Source: Acidobacteriaceae bacterium
GTDB lineage: Bacteria > Acidobacteriota > Terriglobia > Terriglobales > Acidobacteriaceae
Length of the DNA: 5,706 nucleotides
Assembly: GCA_003164255.1 (NCBI GenBank)
Contig: PLST01000507.1
Span: 2,489-8,194 of the forward strand
Reading direction: 5' to 3'
Under the pieces are notes generated by a model. That model saw nothing but the letters and a program-made list of their open reading frames with translations. It was not told the origin of the DNA and ran no database searches. The position numbers were made by a program, and so were the translations under genes. This document shows positions 1 to 4,909 of the stretch, one piece after another; positions within the stretch are counted from its first letter, which is position 1, and every line of letters begins with the position of its first letter.

Positions 1-93
1 GCCCTCAAGCTGGACCCCATCACCGTCCGCGTGATGGAGAAGGGCTGGCAGATGGCTGGCGAACTTGAAACGAAAGTACGAGAACAATCATGA
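1..93 (+). CDS. C-terminal end of an unidentified upstream protein (partial)
   Basis: An open frame runs from the first base of the window to a TGA at 91-93 and gives the last 30 residues of a protein (starts ALKLDPITVR, ends TKVREQS). The segment is charged and looks like a C-terminal amphipathic helix. I do not recognise the family from so short a piece. It is supported as coding because its TGA overlaps the ATG of the following hydrolase in an ATGA junction, typical of co-transcribed, translationally coupled genes. The hydrolase has no promoter of its own here, so the two are probably in one operon. Confidence 0.6.
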   Translation, partial: ALKLDPITVRVMEKGWQMAGELETKVREQS

Positions 94-1007
94 GACTGTC
101 GCGCAAGGCTCTCTGGATCTCGGCCCTTCTGTGGGCTGCAGCTATCGCCGCCGGACTGGGATTCTGGTTGCGGCCGGTGACGTATTTCAACGCATTCCAG
201 TATCTCAAGGAAGACTTTGGCGGCGTGGATAACCGCTCGGTCACCGTGAAAGGCATGCGGATCCACTACGAGGCTGAAGGTCCCGCCTCAGGGCCCGTCG
301 TGGTGCTTATCCATGGGCTTGGCGGCCGCGCTGAAGACTGGAGCAACCTGGCGCCATACTTTGCCCGCGCCGGGTTCAGAGTCTACATGCCCGACCTGCC
401 CGGTTATGGCCGCAGCGAACGGCCCGCCGGCTTCTCCTACTCGGTTCCCGATGAGGCTGAAGCCGTGGTCGGCTTCCTTGACGCATTGGGCCTGAAGCAG
501 GTGAACCTGGGCGGATGGTCGATGGGCGGTTGGATTGTCCAGATCGTCGCGGCCCGGCATCCTGAACGCGTTAGCCGCCTCATGCTTTTTGACTCGGCAG
601 GCATCTACGAAAAGCCCTTGTGGGACACCAACCTGTTTACGTCGAAGACGCCCGCGCAGCTTGACCAGTTGGAGGCCCTGCTGATGCCGGACCCGCCGCC
701 GATTCCCGGCTTTGTCGCGCGCGACATCCTGCGCATCACCAAAGATCATGGTTGGGTGATTGAGCGCGCGCTCGACACCATGCTGACCGGCCAGGATGCC
801 ACCGACAGCCTGCTGCCGCAACTGAAAATGCCGGTGCTGATTTTGTGGGGGAAAGAAGACCGCATCACGCCTGTCGAACAGGGTCAGAAGATGCACAGCC
901 TTGTGCCGCAGTCGGAGCTGGATGTATTCAATGGCTGCGGCCACCTGGCGCCGCAACAGTGCACCGGGGAAATGGGCCCTATTGTGGCGACATTCGTCCG
1001 CCCCTGA
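90..1007 (+). CDS. Membrane-anchored alpha/beta hydrolase
   Basis: This is a 305-residue alpha/beta-hydrolase-fold enzyme (Abhydrolase_1 type). Residues about 8-28 form one hydrophobic segment (ALWISALLWAAAIAAGLGF) after a basic start, so it is probably an N-terminal anchor or uncleaved signal, with the catalytic domain outside the cytoplasm. The oxyanion-hole motif HGLGG is at 75-79. The nucleophile elbow GWSMGG puts Ser at 144. The acid is Asp257 in LILWGKEDRITP, and the base is His285 in GCGHLAP, so the triad is complete. A cap region lies between about 175 and 240. The substrate cannot be read from sequence: esterase, lipase-like, C-C hydrolase and haloperoxidase-like members all share these motifs. 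The start codon overlaps the previous stop (ATGA) and only a weak Shine-Dalgarno (GAGAAC, 80-85 area) precedes it, which suggests translational coupling. A 222-residue open frame on the opposite strand is a shadow of this gene. Confidence 0.93.
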   Translation: MRLSRKALWISALLWAAAIAAGLGFWLRPVTYFNAFQYLKEDFGGVDNRSVTVKGMRIHYEAEGPASGPVVVLIHGLGGRAEDWSNLAPYFARAGFRVYMPDLPGYGRSERPAGFSYSVPDEAEAVVGFLDALGLKQVNLGGWSMGGWIVQIVAARHPERVSRLMLFDSAGIYEKPLWDTNLFTSKTPAQLDQLEALLMPDPPPIPGFVARDILRITKDHGWVIERALDTMLTGQDATDSLLPQLKMPVLILWGKEDRITPVEQGQKMHSLVPQSELDVFNGCGHLAPQQCTGEMGPIVATFVRP

Positions 1008-1015
1008 AAACCAAT

Positions 1016-1045
1016 CAGCCGGGCTTCCGCTTGGAATCCCGGCTG
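1016..1045. terminator. Hairpin between convergent genes, likely bidirectional terminator
   Basis: CAGCCGGG (1016-1023) pairs with CCCGGCTG (1038-1045). After one mismatch, TTCC (1025-1028) pairs with GGAA (1033-1036) around a GCTT tetraloop, giving 12 Watson-Crick pairs. It starts 9 bases after the alpha/beta hydrolase stop and lies 55 bases past the stop of the convergent TonB-like gene. Read on the minus strand it is followed by TGATTGGTTTTC, a modest T-tract. On the plus strand the following bases are GGTCTCGTTCT, a poorer U-tract. It is therefore a better terminator for the minus-strand gene. Confidence 0.6.
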
Positions 1046-1099
1046 GGTCTCGTTCTGGGAGGGCACATTTGGGAAAGCACGATCCCGATGGTGCATCGG

Positions 1100-1492
1100 T
1101 TACTGTCCGATGTTGACCGTAAGGTTCATGTTGACCGGAATGGGCTGGTTATCGAGCTTGGCCGGCTTGAAGTGCGACCTCTCAACGGCATTCACGATCA
1201 GTCCGTCGAGGTAGGGGTTGCTTGACTTGACCACCTTCACGTCAGAAGCCTTGCCGTTTTGGTCGACGGTGAGCGAAAGGTCGACCTGCTTGTTTTCGGG
1301 AAGGAAAAGGTTGGACAATCCACTAGGCAGTTCGATGCCAATGGGGCGGGTAAGCACTGGAGCAGACACGCCGGTACTGACGCGGGGTGCCTGGGTTGGG
1401 GCAGAGGCGTCGTCGGAAGACGGGCTTGCGTTGGCCACTGCGGGAATGAGGAATGACGAGAGGATGAGAGTGCTGGCAAGCATTGAGCGCAT
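1100..1492 (-). CDS. Small exported TonB C-terminal-domain protein
   Basis: This is a 130-residue protein. Residues 1-22 look like a cleavable signal peptide (MRS start, hydrophobic LASTLILSSFLIPAVA core, ANA before a likely cut at 22/23). A low-complexity Ser/Pro/Ala/Thr linker follows to about residue 48. From about 68 to 128 the sequence fits the TonB C-terminal domain: VDLSLTVDQNGKASDVKVVKSS, then a helix (LDGLIVNAVERSHFKPA), then a closing strand (IPVNMNLTVNI). Canonical TonB proteins are longer, with an uncleaved N-terminal anchor and a long Pro-rich spacer. This one is short and probably periplasmic, so it may be a stand-alone TonB-C-like protein rather than the ExbBD partner. No ExbB, ExbD or TonB-dependent receptor lies in the window. 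The ATG at 1492 is fixed by a perfect Shine-Dalgarno five bases upstream. The gene appears monocistronic, with its own promoter and a hairpin beyond its stop. Confidence 0.85.
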   Translation of the reverse strand: MRSMLASTLILSSFLIPAVANASPSSDDASAPTQAPRVSTGVSAPVLTRPIGIELPSGLSNLFLPENKQVDLSLTVDQNGKASDVKVVKSSNPYLDGLIVNAVERSHFKPAKLDNQPIPVNMNLTVNIGQ

Positions 1493-1497
1493 GTATT

Positions 1498-1505
1498 ACC
1501 TCCTT
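1498..1505 (-). promoter_or_regulatory. Strong Shine-Dalgarno of the TonB-like gene
   Basis: On the minus strand this reads AAGGAGGT, a full match to the anti-Shine-Dalgarno of 16S rRNA, five bases before the ATG at 1492. It decides the start over the in-frame Met at residue 4 and suggests high translation. Confidence 0.85.
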
Positions 1506-1527
1506 GGGGATGGGTGTTACCGTCACT

Positions 1528-1557
1528 ATCTTAACCAGAAGAAAGAGCGATTGTCAA
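1528..1557 (-). promoter_or_regulatory. Sigma70-like promoter of the TonB-like gene
   Basis: On the minus strand a perfect -35 box TTGACA (plus-strand 1552-1557) is followed after 18 bases by TAAGAT (1528-1533), which matches four of six positions of TATAAT. Transcription would start near 1521, leaving a leader of about 30 bases that contains the strong Shine-Dalgarno. The DNA upstream (1558-1600) is A/T-rich, as often seen next to strong promoters. Confidence 0.65.
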
Positions 1558-1589
1558 ACTATTTTTTCAGATCGTTCTTTTTCAATAAC

Positions 1590-1607
1590 TTGCATTGCAA
1601 TTGTTGC
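1590..1607. promoter_or_regulatory. Overlapping short palindromes upstream of the TonB-like promoter
   Basis: TTGCA-T-TGCAA (1590-1600) overlaps GCAA-TTG-TTGC (1597-1607). The pair sits about 33-50 bases upstream of the -35 box, in an A/T-rich stretch. The position would suit an activator site, but the arms are only 4-5 bases and there is no second copy to support it. Confidence 0.2.
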
Positions 1608-1703
1608 TGGATTGTTGATCTAGTGTGAATTTCTCGCCGTTTTTCAACAGGCATACGCGGACGCGTGCTTCTGCTGCCCGCAAACGCACGAAAATAAAGC
1701 GCG

Positions 1704-1725
1704 GACTGCTCCGTCCGGGGCAGTC
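1704..1725 (-). terminator. Hairpin downstream of the HAD hydrolase gene
   Basis: GACTGCTCC (1704-1712) pairs with GGGGCAGTC (1717-1725) around a four-base loop, giving nine pairs including one G-T. On the minus strand the stem is followed by CGCGC and then TTTATTTT, so the T-tract starts five bases late. It lies 63 bases after the HAD gene stop and upstream of the TonB-like promoter, so it would separate the two units. The spacing of the T-tract makes it a moderate rather than ideal intrinsic terminator. Apart from this hairpin and the TonB-like control region, I see nothing in the bases between the two genes. Confidence 0.5.
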
Positions 1726-1788
1726 AAATCTTCTTTTGAAGTGCCTCGATTGTCAGTTTGTATTCTTGCGAGAGGCTTGCGGGCCAGC

Positions 1789-2439
1789 TTAGTCCCGGCC
1801 GTCCACCAGGTGCGCAACATCCGCCGGAGTACGCGCAAGCGCATCCGCCTGCGCCCACTCCTCCGCGTTCCCGTATCCCCAGCCCGCGGCGATGCAGCGC
1901 AACTGGTTGGCGTGCGCCGCGTCTATGTCGAAGCTCCGGTCGCCGACCATCCAGGCGGTCTCCCTGCCGAGGCCACGCTCTTCCAGGATTCTTGTGAGCA
2001 GGTCCACCTTGCTGTGGCTCGCGTACGCCGCCTTGTCGCCGTAGATGGCGACAAACAACTCGGCCAGCCCAAACGCCTCGAGGATACGCACCGCAAAGTG
2101 CTCCTGCTTTGAGGTGCAGACATAAAGCGCAAATCCCTGCGCCTTCAATTCGGTGAGCATCGCCTGTACGCCCGCATAGACCGAGTTGTTCCGCCAGCCC
2201 TCGCGGTCGTAGCAGGCGCGATAGTCGCGGGCCAGGGCAAGCTGCTCTTCGCTGGTCCCTTTGGGCAAGAGTTCCACCACCCACTCCTCCACGGGAGGCC
2301 CGATGAAGCGGTCGAGCGGTCCGCAATCTTCCATGCCGCGCGCGTCGATCACCTGCTGCAAGCACCCGAGAATACCGGGCTTTGAGTCGGTAAGCGTTCC
2401 GTCCAGGTCAAAAATGAGGGCAGGTTTACTGAGGTCCAT
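1789..2439 (-). CDS. HAD-superfamily hydrolase, phosphoglycolate phosphatase-like
   Basis: This is a 216-residue haloacid-dehalogenase-type phosphatase. Motif I is FDLDGT with the nucleophile Asp11 and acid/base Asp13. An alpha-helical C1 cap follows (about 20-85). Motif II is VCTSKQ (about 107-112, Thr109/Ser110). Motif III is Lys144 in SHSKVD. Motif IV is GDRSFD with Asp167 and Asp171 for Mg2+. The tail GWGYG is common in the phosphoglycolate phosphatase (Gph/PgpB-like HAD_2) group. It should hydrolyse a small phosphate ester in the cytoplasm; the exact substrate is uncertain, since 5'-nucleotides, beta-phosphoglucose and pyrophosphate are handled by near relatives. The frame could extend to a TTG at 2517, but residues before the ATG at 2439 are low-complexity and precede the invariant N-terminal motif by too much. 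No good Shine-Dalgarno precedes 2439 (only GGATGT directly before it). The gene lies 138 bases downstream of the phosphotransacylase with a strong hairpin in between. Confidence 0.9.
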   Translation of the reverse strand: MDLSKPALIFDLDGTLTDSKPGILGCLQQVIDARGMEDCGPLDRFIGPPVEEWVVELLPKGTSEEQLALARDYRACYDREGWRNNSVYAGVQAMLTELKAQGFALYVCTSKQEHFAVRILEAFGLAELFVAIYGDKAAYASHSKVDLLTRILEERGLGRETAWMVGDRSFDIDAAHANQLRCIAAGWGYGNAEEWAQADALARTPADVAHLVDGRD

Positions 2440-2458
2440 ACATCCAGTTTCGCAGACC

Positions 2459-2493
2459 GGGCGGACGGGGCGGGGCAAAGGGGCGAGCAAGGG
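2459..2493 (+). other. G-quadruplex-consensus tract in the HAD gene leader
   Basis: The plus strand holds five runs of three or more G: 2459-2461, 2467-2470, 2472-2475, 2480-2483 and 2491-2493. The intervening loops are 5, 1, 4 and 7 bases. This satisfies the usual G3+N1-7 pattern. It lies 20-54 bases upstream of the HAD gene ATG, on the strand that serves as transcription template for that gene. The mRNA itself would be C-rich here. Confidence 0.5.
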
Positions 2494-2513
2494 AGCGAGG
2501 TTCGCCGCACAAG

Positions 2514-2551
2514 TCAAACGGGCGCCAAATGAAACCGCGGCGCCCGTTTGA
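2514..2551 (-). terminator. 13-bp perfect hairpin after the phosphotransacylase gene
   Basis: TCAAACGGGCGCC (2514-2526) and GGCGCCCGTTTGA (2539-2551) are exact inverted copies around a 12-base loop. On the minus strand the hairpin begins 27 bases after the TAG of the phosphotransacylase gene, the usual place for a terminator. The descending arm itself ends in CGTTTGA and is followed by CTTGTG, so the U-tract is short. It may act as a weak terminator or an mRNA 3'-end stabiliser, leaving some read-through into the HAD gene. Confidence 0.6.
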
Positions 2552-2577
2552 GCGGGAGAAACGAAGAGGCGAAAAAC

Positions 2578-3564
2578 CTAGACCTTGATCACCGGGTGGG
2601 TGGCATAGTGCAACAGCACGGCCACGGCGCAGCTGACCAGTCGTGTCTCGGCCGAGTCAGCACGGCTGGTGAGAATGGTGGGCACCCGTGCGCCCAGGAC
2701 GATGCCCGCCAGTTGCGCGCCGCCCAGGTACTCCAGTTGCTTGGCCAGCATATTGCCGCTCTCAAGGTCGGGAACCACCAGGATGTCGGCCTGTCCCGTA
2801 ACCGGCGAAACCAGCTTCTTGATGGCGGCAGCCTTGACGCTGACCGCCGTATCGAAAGCCAGCGGCCCGTCCAGAATGCCTCCGGTGATCTGTCCCCGAT
2901 CGGCCATCTTGCACAGCGCTGCCGCGTCCAGCGTCGACTTGATCATCGGGTTCACGGTCTCTATTGCTGAAAGCAGCGCCACCTTCGGTTCCGGAATACC
3001 CAGCGCGTGCGCCAGGTCAATCGCGTTCTGCACAATGTGGACTTTGTCTTCGAGCTCGGGGGTGATGTTGATGGCCGCGTCGGTAATCAGCAGCGTGCGC
3101 TCATACGACGGCGTATCCATGATGAAGACGTGGGAGATGCGGCGCGCCGTGCGCAAGCCCGTATCGCGATGCATGGCGGCCTTCATCAGCTCGTCGGTGT
3201 GCAGGCTGCCCTTCATCATGGCCTGCATTGCGCCGGACCGGCAGACGGCCACGCCGATCTCGGCAGCCTTCGCCTCGGACTCAGCTTCAAGCACCGGGTA
3301 ACCGCCGATGTCCAGTCCGATCTTTGCGGCCAGAGCCCTCATGGCCGCTTCAGGGCCGATCAGCGTAGGCGTAATGAGGCCGGCCTCCGCCGCCTCCACT
3401 GAGCCGCGGAGGGCAACATCCGTGAGAGGCCAAACCACCGCCGTGGTAATGGCCGGCAATGACTTGCAGCGCTCTATAAACTTGTGAAAGACATGGAAAT
3501 CGGCAGGGTGGCTGACGAGGGGATCAACCGCAGTTGCTTCAGCCAGCGGAGCTAAATCGCTCAT
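2578..3564 (-). CDS. Phosphate acetyl/butyryltransferase-family protein
   Basis: This 328-residue protein belongs to the PTA_PTB family, which interconverts acyl-CoA plus phosphate with acyl-phosphate plus CoA in the cytoplasm. Conserved blocks visible are MMKGSLHTDELM (116-127), the DAAINITP block (162-169), LSAIETVNPMIKSTLDA (198-214), GGILDGPLAFDTAVS (228-242), DILVVPDLESGNMLAKQL (260-277) and GARVPTILTSRADS (291-304). The length is that of a single-domain enzyme. It lacks the N-terminal MaoC-type hydratase domain found in the longer enoyl-CoA hydratase/phosphotransacylase fusions and the large N-terminal domain of long Pta proteins. Acetyl versus butyryl specificity cannot be read from sequence; the LESGNM block is common in phosphate butyryltransferases. 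The ATG at 3564 has GGGAG (plus-strand 3574-3578) nine bases upstream. The acetate or butyrate kinase that usually follows is absent: the next gene is a HAD hydrolase, and the gene on the other side is divergent. Confidence 0.92.
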   Translation of the reverse strand: MSDLAPLAEATAVDPLVSHPADFHVFHKFIERCKSLPAITTAVVWPLTDVALRGSVEAAEAGLITPTLIGPEAAMRALAAKIGLDIGGYPVLEAESEAKAAEIGVAVCRSGAMQAMMKGSLHTDELMKAAMHRDTGLRTARRISHVFIMDTPSYERTLLITDAAINITPELEDKVHIVQNAIDLAHALGIPEPKVALLSAIETVNPMIKSTLDAAALCKMADRGQITGGILDGPLAFDTAVSVKAAAIKKLVSPVTGQADILVVPDLESGNMLAKQLEYLGGAQLAGIVLGARVPTILTSRADSAETRLVSCAVAVLLHYATHPVIKV

Positions 3565-3658
3565 GTATTTCGTCTCCCGGGACCGGCGTCAACGGCGGCG
3601 GTGCCCTACGAGATCATTGTCGCCCCCGGCCGCGCTCCGGCTTGTGCGTAAGGTCACA

Positions 3659-3838
3659 GTGCGGGCTCCAATCCCGCAATATGAAGTCATGCTCTTCGAC
3701 GCCAATTGGCGGTTCCAAGTGGTGTCGCAAAGCCCGCTGGAAAACGATCCTGGCCGCGATCAATGTTCCTGCCCCGGATGCAGAAAGATTTTCATTCGCG
3801 GCCGCAGCCCGGAGAGCGCAGAGGAAAAACGGCCTTGA
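3659..3838 (+). CDS. Candidate small CxCxxC protein (hypothetical)
   Basis: A frame beginning at GTG 3659, or at the in-frame ATG 3689, runs to a TGA at 3836-3838 and gives 59 or 49 residues. The GTG has TAAGG (3649-3653) five bases upstream; the ATG has no clear Shine-Dalgarno. The predicted product has an ordered-looking block (MLFDANWRFQVV), then NDPGRDQCSCPGCRKIFIRG with three closely spaced cysteines, then a charged tail. By hand, 32 of 49 codons from the ATG end in G or C, in line with a coding frame but also with the local base composition. The frame upstream of 3659 looks non-coding (Arg/Pro-rich). I do not recognise a family. CxCxxC could bind a metal, but a fourth ligand is missing. 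It may be a real small protein, a remnant, or chance. Confidence 0.35.
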   Translation: MRAPIPQYEVMLFDANWRFQVVSQSPLENDPGRDQCSCPGCRKIFIRGRSPESAEEKRP

Positions 3839-3851
3839 AGGATCGAAGCAC

Positions 3852-3860
3852 TGCTATCAT
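3852..3860 (+). promoter_or_regulatory. Extended -10 promoter element for the XAC2610-like gene
   Basis: TGCTATCAT matches the extended -10 consensus TGnTATAAT except for one base. The start of transcription would be near 3867, leaving a leader of about 58 bases before the ATG at 3925. No good -35 stands at 17 bases; TTGAAG (3835-3840) is present but only 14 bases away. An extended -10 can work without a strong -35. Confidence 0.45.
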
Positions 3861-3924
3861 GCTGGCAACCGAGGCACCTCAGTCTTAAAGATGCGGTGCA
3901 TTTCGTTGGCTGCGAGGTCTCGAG

Positions 3925-4788
3925 ATGAAATCATCCATCCGGAAGAGATTGGTTGCGCTAACGATTTGCGCGGTTGCGGTGTTGGCGACGATCGGAATCT
4001 GGTTGCATCAGAGGCAGCAGATTCCGACCCTGACGCAGACCATGGCAATGGCCCCACAGCAGCCGACTGTGCCCGTTCGGCCTACCCATACCGATGTCCC
4101 TGGTATTGGCGACGCGGCGGGGCAAGCAACCGGATCCGACAACGAGTTTGACGATTCGAGCAAACCCGTGGGTTGCAATGTGCTCGCTGATCAGACGCCA
4201 GATTCAAACAAGGCTTCAGACGTCACAGAGGGGAACCAGGATATCAAGGGCGGGATGAACTGCCAATTCCGTGTGAGCGATAACACGCCTGTTTTCACGC
4301 TCCATTTCCTGGGTCGGCCCGACAACACCCTGGGCGATATAGAGGTGCTGCAGGCAGGCAAGGTGATCCAGACGTTTACCGGGCACGCGGTGGATCTTGG
4401 GATGCTGTACCCGGCAGGGTTGGACGTTGAGGTTCGAGCCGTAGATGCAAATTTCGATGGATATCAGGATCTTGAGCTTCTGAACGACTGCGGAGCAACG
4501 GGAAATTGTGACTACGACTTTTATCTATACGACCGCTCCGAAAACAAGTTTGTATTCAACAAGTTCCTCAGCGGCTTGGGAACTCCAGAATTCGATGCTG
4601 CAAAGAAGCAGATAAAGACGAGTTGGAATATGGCCGCTGGCATCTGGGGCTCATCTACCTTTGAGTTTCGAAATGGCGAATACGTCGAAATCCGGCGGTA
4701 CGATTCGGATGAATCCGGAGATAAGACCTACGAACTCAAGGACGGAAAGTTGGTGCTGGTGCAGTCGGAGAAGGGCGACAGCCAATAG
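3925..4788 (+). CDS. Membrane-anchored XAC2610-family protein
   Basis: This is a 287-residue protein. Residues 1-7 are basic, and about 9-27 form one hydrophobic segment (LVALTICAVAVLATIGIWL), so it is anchored in or exported across the inner membrane; there is no lipobox. A Pro/Thr/Gln/Asp-rich linker spans about 30-82. The folded domain (about 83-280) carries the XAC2610-family signature: VRAVDANFDGYQDLELL (170-186) with a Ca2+-loop-like D-x-N-x-D-x-Y-x-D (174-182), then GATGNCDYDFYLYD (190-203), FNKFLSGLGTPEFDAAKKQIKT (211-232), and a closing FRNGEYVEIRRYD. Cys84/113 and Cys189/195 could form disulfides. In Xanthomonas citri the family founder XAC2610 is the periplasmic immunity lipoprotein against the type IV secretion peptidoglycan hydrolase XAC2609. 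Relatives are widespread and mostly uncharacterised, so immunity function is only a possibility here. No effector gene is adjacent. Base composition is lower than the neighbours: 51 G+C of 120 at 4441-4560 by hand. The start is supported by GAGGT six bases upstream. Confidence 0.8.
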   Translation: MKSSIRKRLVALTICAVAVLATIGIWLHQRQQIPTLTQTMAMAPQQPTVPVRPTHTDVPGIGDAAGQATGSDNEFDDSSKPVGCNVLADQTPDSNKASDVTEGNQDIKGGMNCQFRVSDNTPVFTLHFLGRPDNTLGDIEVLQAGKVIQTFTGHAVDLGMLYPAGLDVEVRAVDANFDGYQDLELLNDCGATGNCDYDFYLYDRSENKFVFNKFLSGLGTPEFDAAKKQIKTSWNMAAGIWGSSTFEFRNGEYVEIRRYDSDESGDKTYELKDGKLVLVQSEKGDSQ

Positions 4789-4826
4789 ATGATCGAGACG
4801 AAGCATATATCGAGGGAGAAAGCCAA

Positions 4827-4898
4827 ATGAAGGTATGGGTCACGCGCACATGGAAACAGGTAGAATTGGCATGCTTGTCGGGTGATCTGTTTCGATGA
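4827..4898 (+). CDS. Possible 23-residue leader reading frame before the dehydrogenase
   Basis: An ATG at 4827 is preceded by GAGGGAG (4812-4818) eight bases away. It opens a 23-codon frame (begins MKVWVTRTWK, ends CLSGDLFR) closed by TGA at 4896-4898. That stop overlaps the Shine-Dalgarno of the dehydrogenase gene, whose ATG is only 11 bases on, an arrangement that would allow translational coupling. The peptide has no run of a single amino acid, so classical attenuation is not indicated. It could also be fortuitous, particularly if transcription starts inside it. Confidence 0.3.
   Translation: MKVWVTRTWKQVELACLSGDLFR
4861..4866 (+). promoter_or_regulatory. Possible -10 box upstream of the dehydrogenase
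   Basis: TAGAAT matches five of six bases of TATAAT, 43 bases before the dehydrogenase ATG. No acceptable -35 hexamer is found 16-18 bases upstream, and the extended -10 TG is missing, so this is a weak call. If used, transcription would start near 4873. Confidence 0.25.
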
Positions 4899-4902
4899 GG
4901 AG
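4897..4902 (+). promoter_or_regulatory. Shine-Dalgarno of the dehydrogenase gene
   Basis: GAGGAG lies seven bases before the ATG at 4910 and fixes that start. Its first two bases are the last two of the TGA that closes the 23-codon frame upstream. Confidence 0.8.
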
Positions 4903-4909
4903 CAACGGA

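Larger units (their letters stand above)
3565..3924. other. Divergent intergenic region between the phosphotransacylase and XAC2610-like genes
   Basis: This 360-base gap lies between the starts of two divergent genes. It contains the phosphotransacylase Shine-Dalgarno (3574-3578), a candidate small gene (3659-3838), a 6-bp hairpin TGCGGG/CCCGCA (3660-3678), an extended -10 element (3852-3860), and the Shine-Dalgarno GAGGT (3914-3918) of the XAC2610-like gene. I found no convincing -35/-10 pair for the minus-strand gene. Confidence 0.5.

Noticed and set aside
288..956. Long minus-strand open frame (222 residues) opposite the alpha/beta hydrolase.
   Set aside because: It is a shadow of a gene with an intact catalytic triad; its translation is His/Arg/Gln-rich with no recognisable domain.
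1664..1690. CGTGC (1664-1668) and GCACG (1686-1690) as a second hairpin after the HAD gene.
   Set aside because: Only five pairs with a 17-base loop and no T-tract; too weak beside the hairpin at 1704-1725.
2440..2517. N-terminal extension of the HAD hydrolase to a TTG at 2517.
   Set aside because: The extra 26 residues are Pro/Ala-rich and unlike the family, whose motif I lies about 10 residues from the true N-terminus; the extension would also run into the terminator-like hairpin.
2669..3301. Plus-strand open frame of 210 residues opposite the phosphotransacylase.
   Set aside because: The product is Ser/Ala/Met-rich antisense noise over a clearly conserved enzyme.
3660..3678. The hairpin TGCGGG-ctccaat-CCCGCA resembles the T-arm of a tRNA, raising the idea of a tRNA remnant or attachment site.
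   Set aside because: The loop lacks the TTC start of a T-loop, no acceptor, D or anticodon arms can be drawn at the right distances, and no integrase or direct repeat is nearby.
3534..4151. Plus-strand open frame of 205 residues spanning the divergent intergenic region and the start of the XAC2610-like gene.
   Set aside because: It overlaps two better-supported genes, has no domain, and its composition changes with the underlying features.
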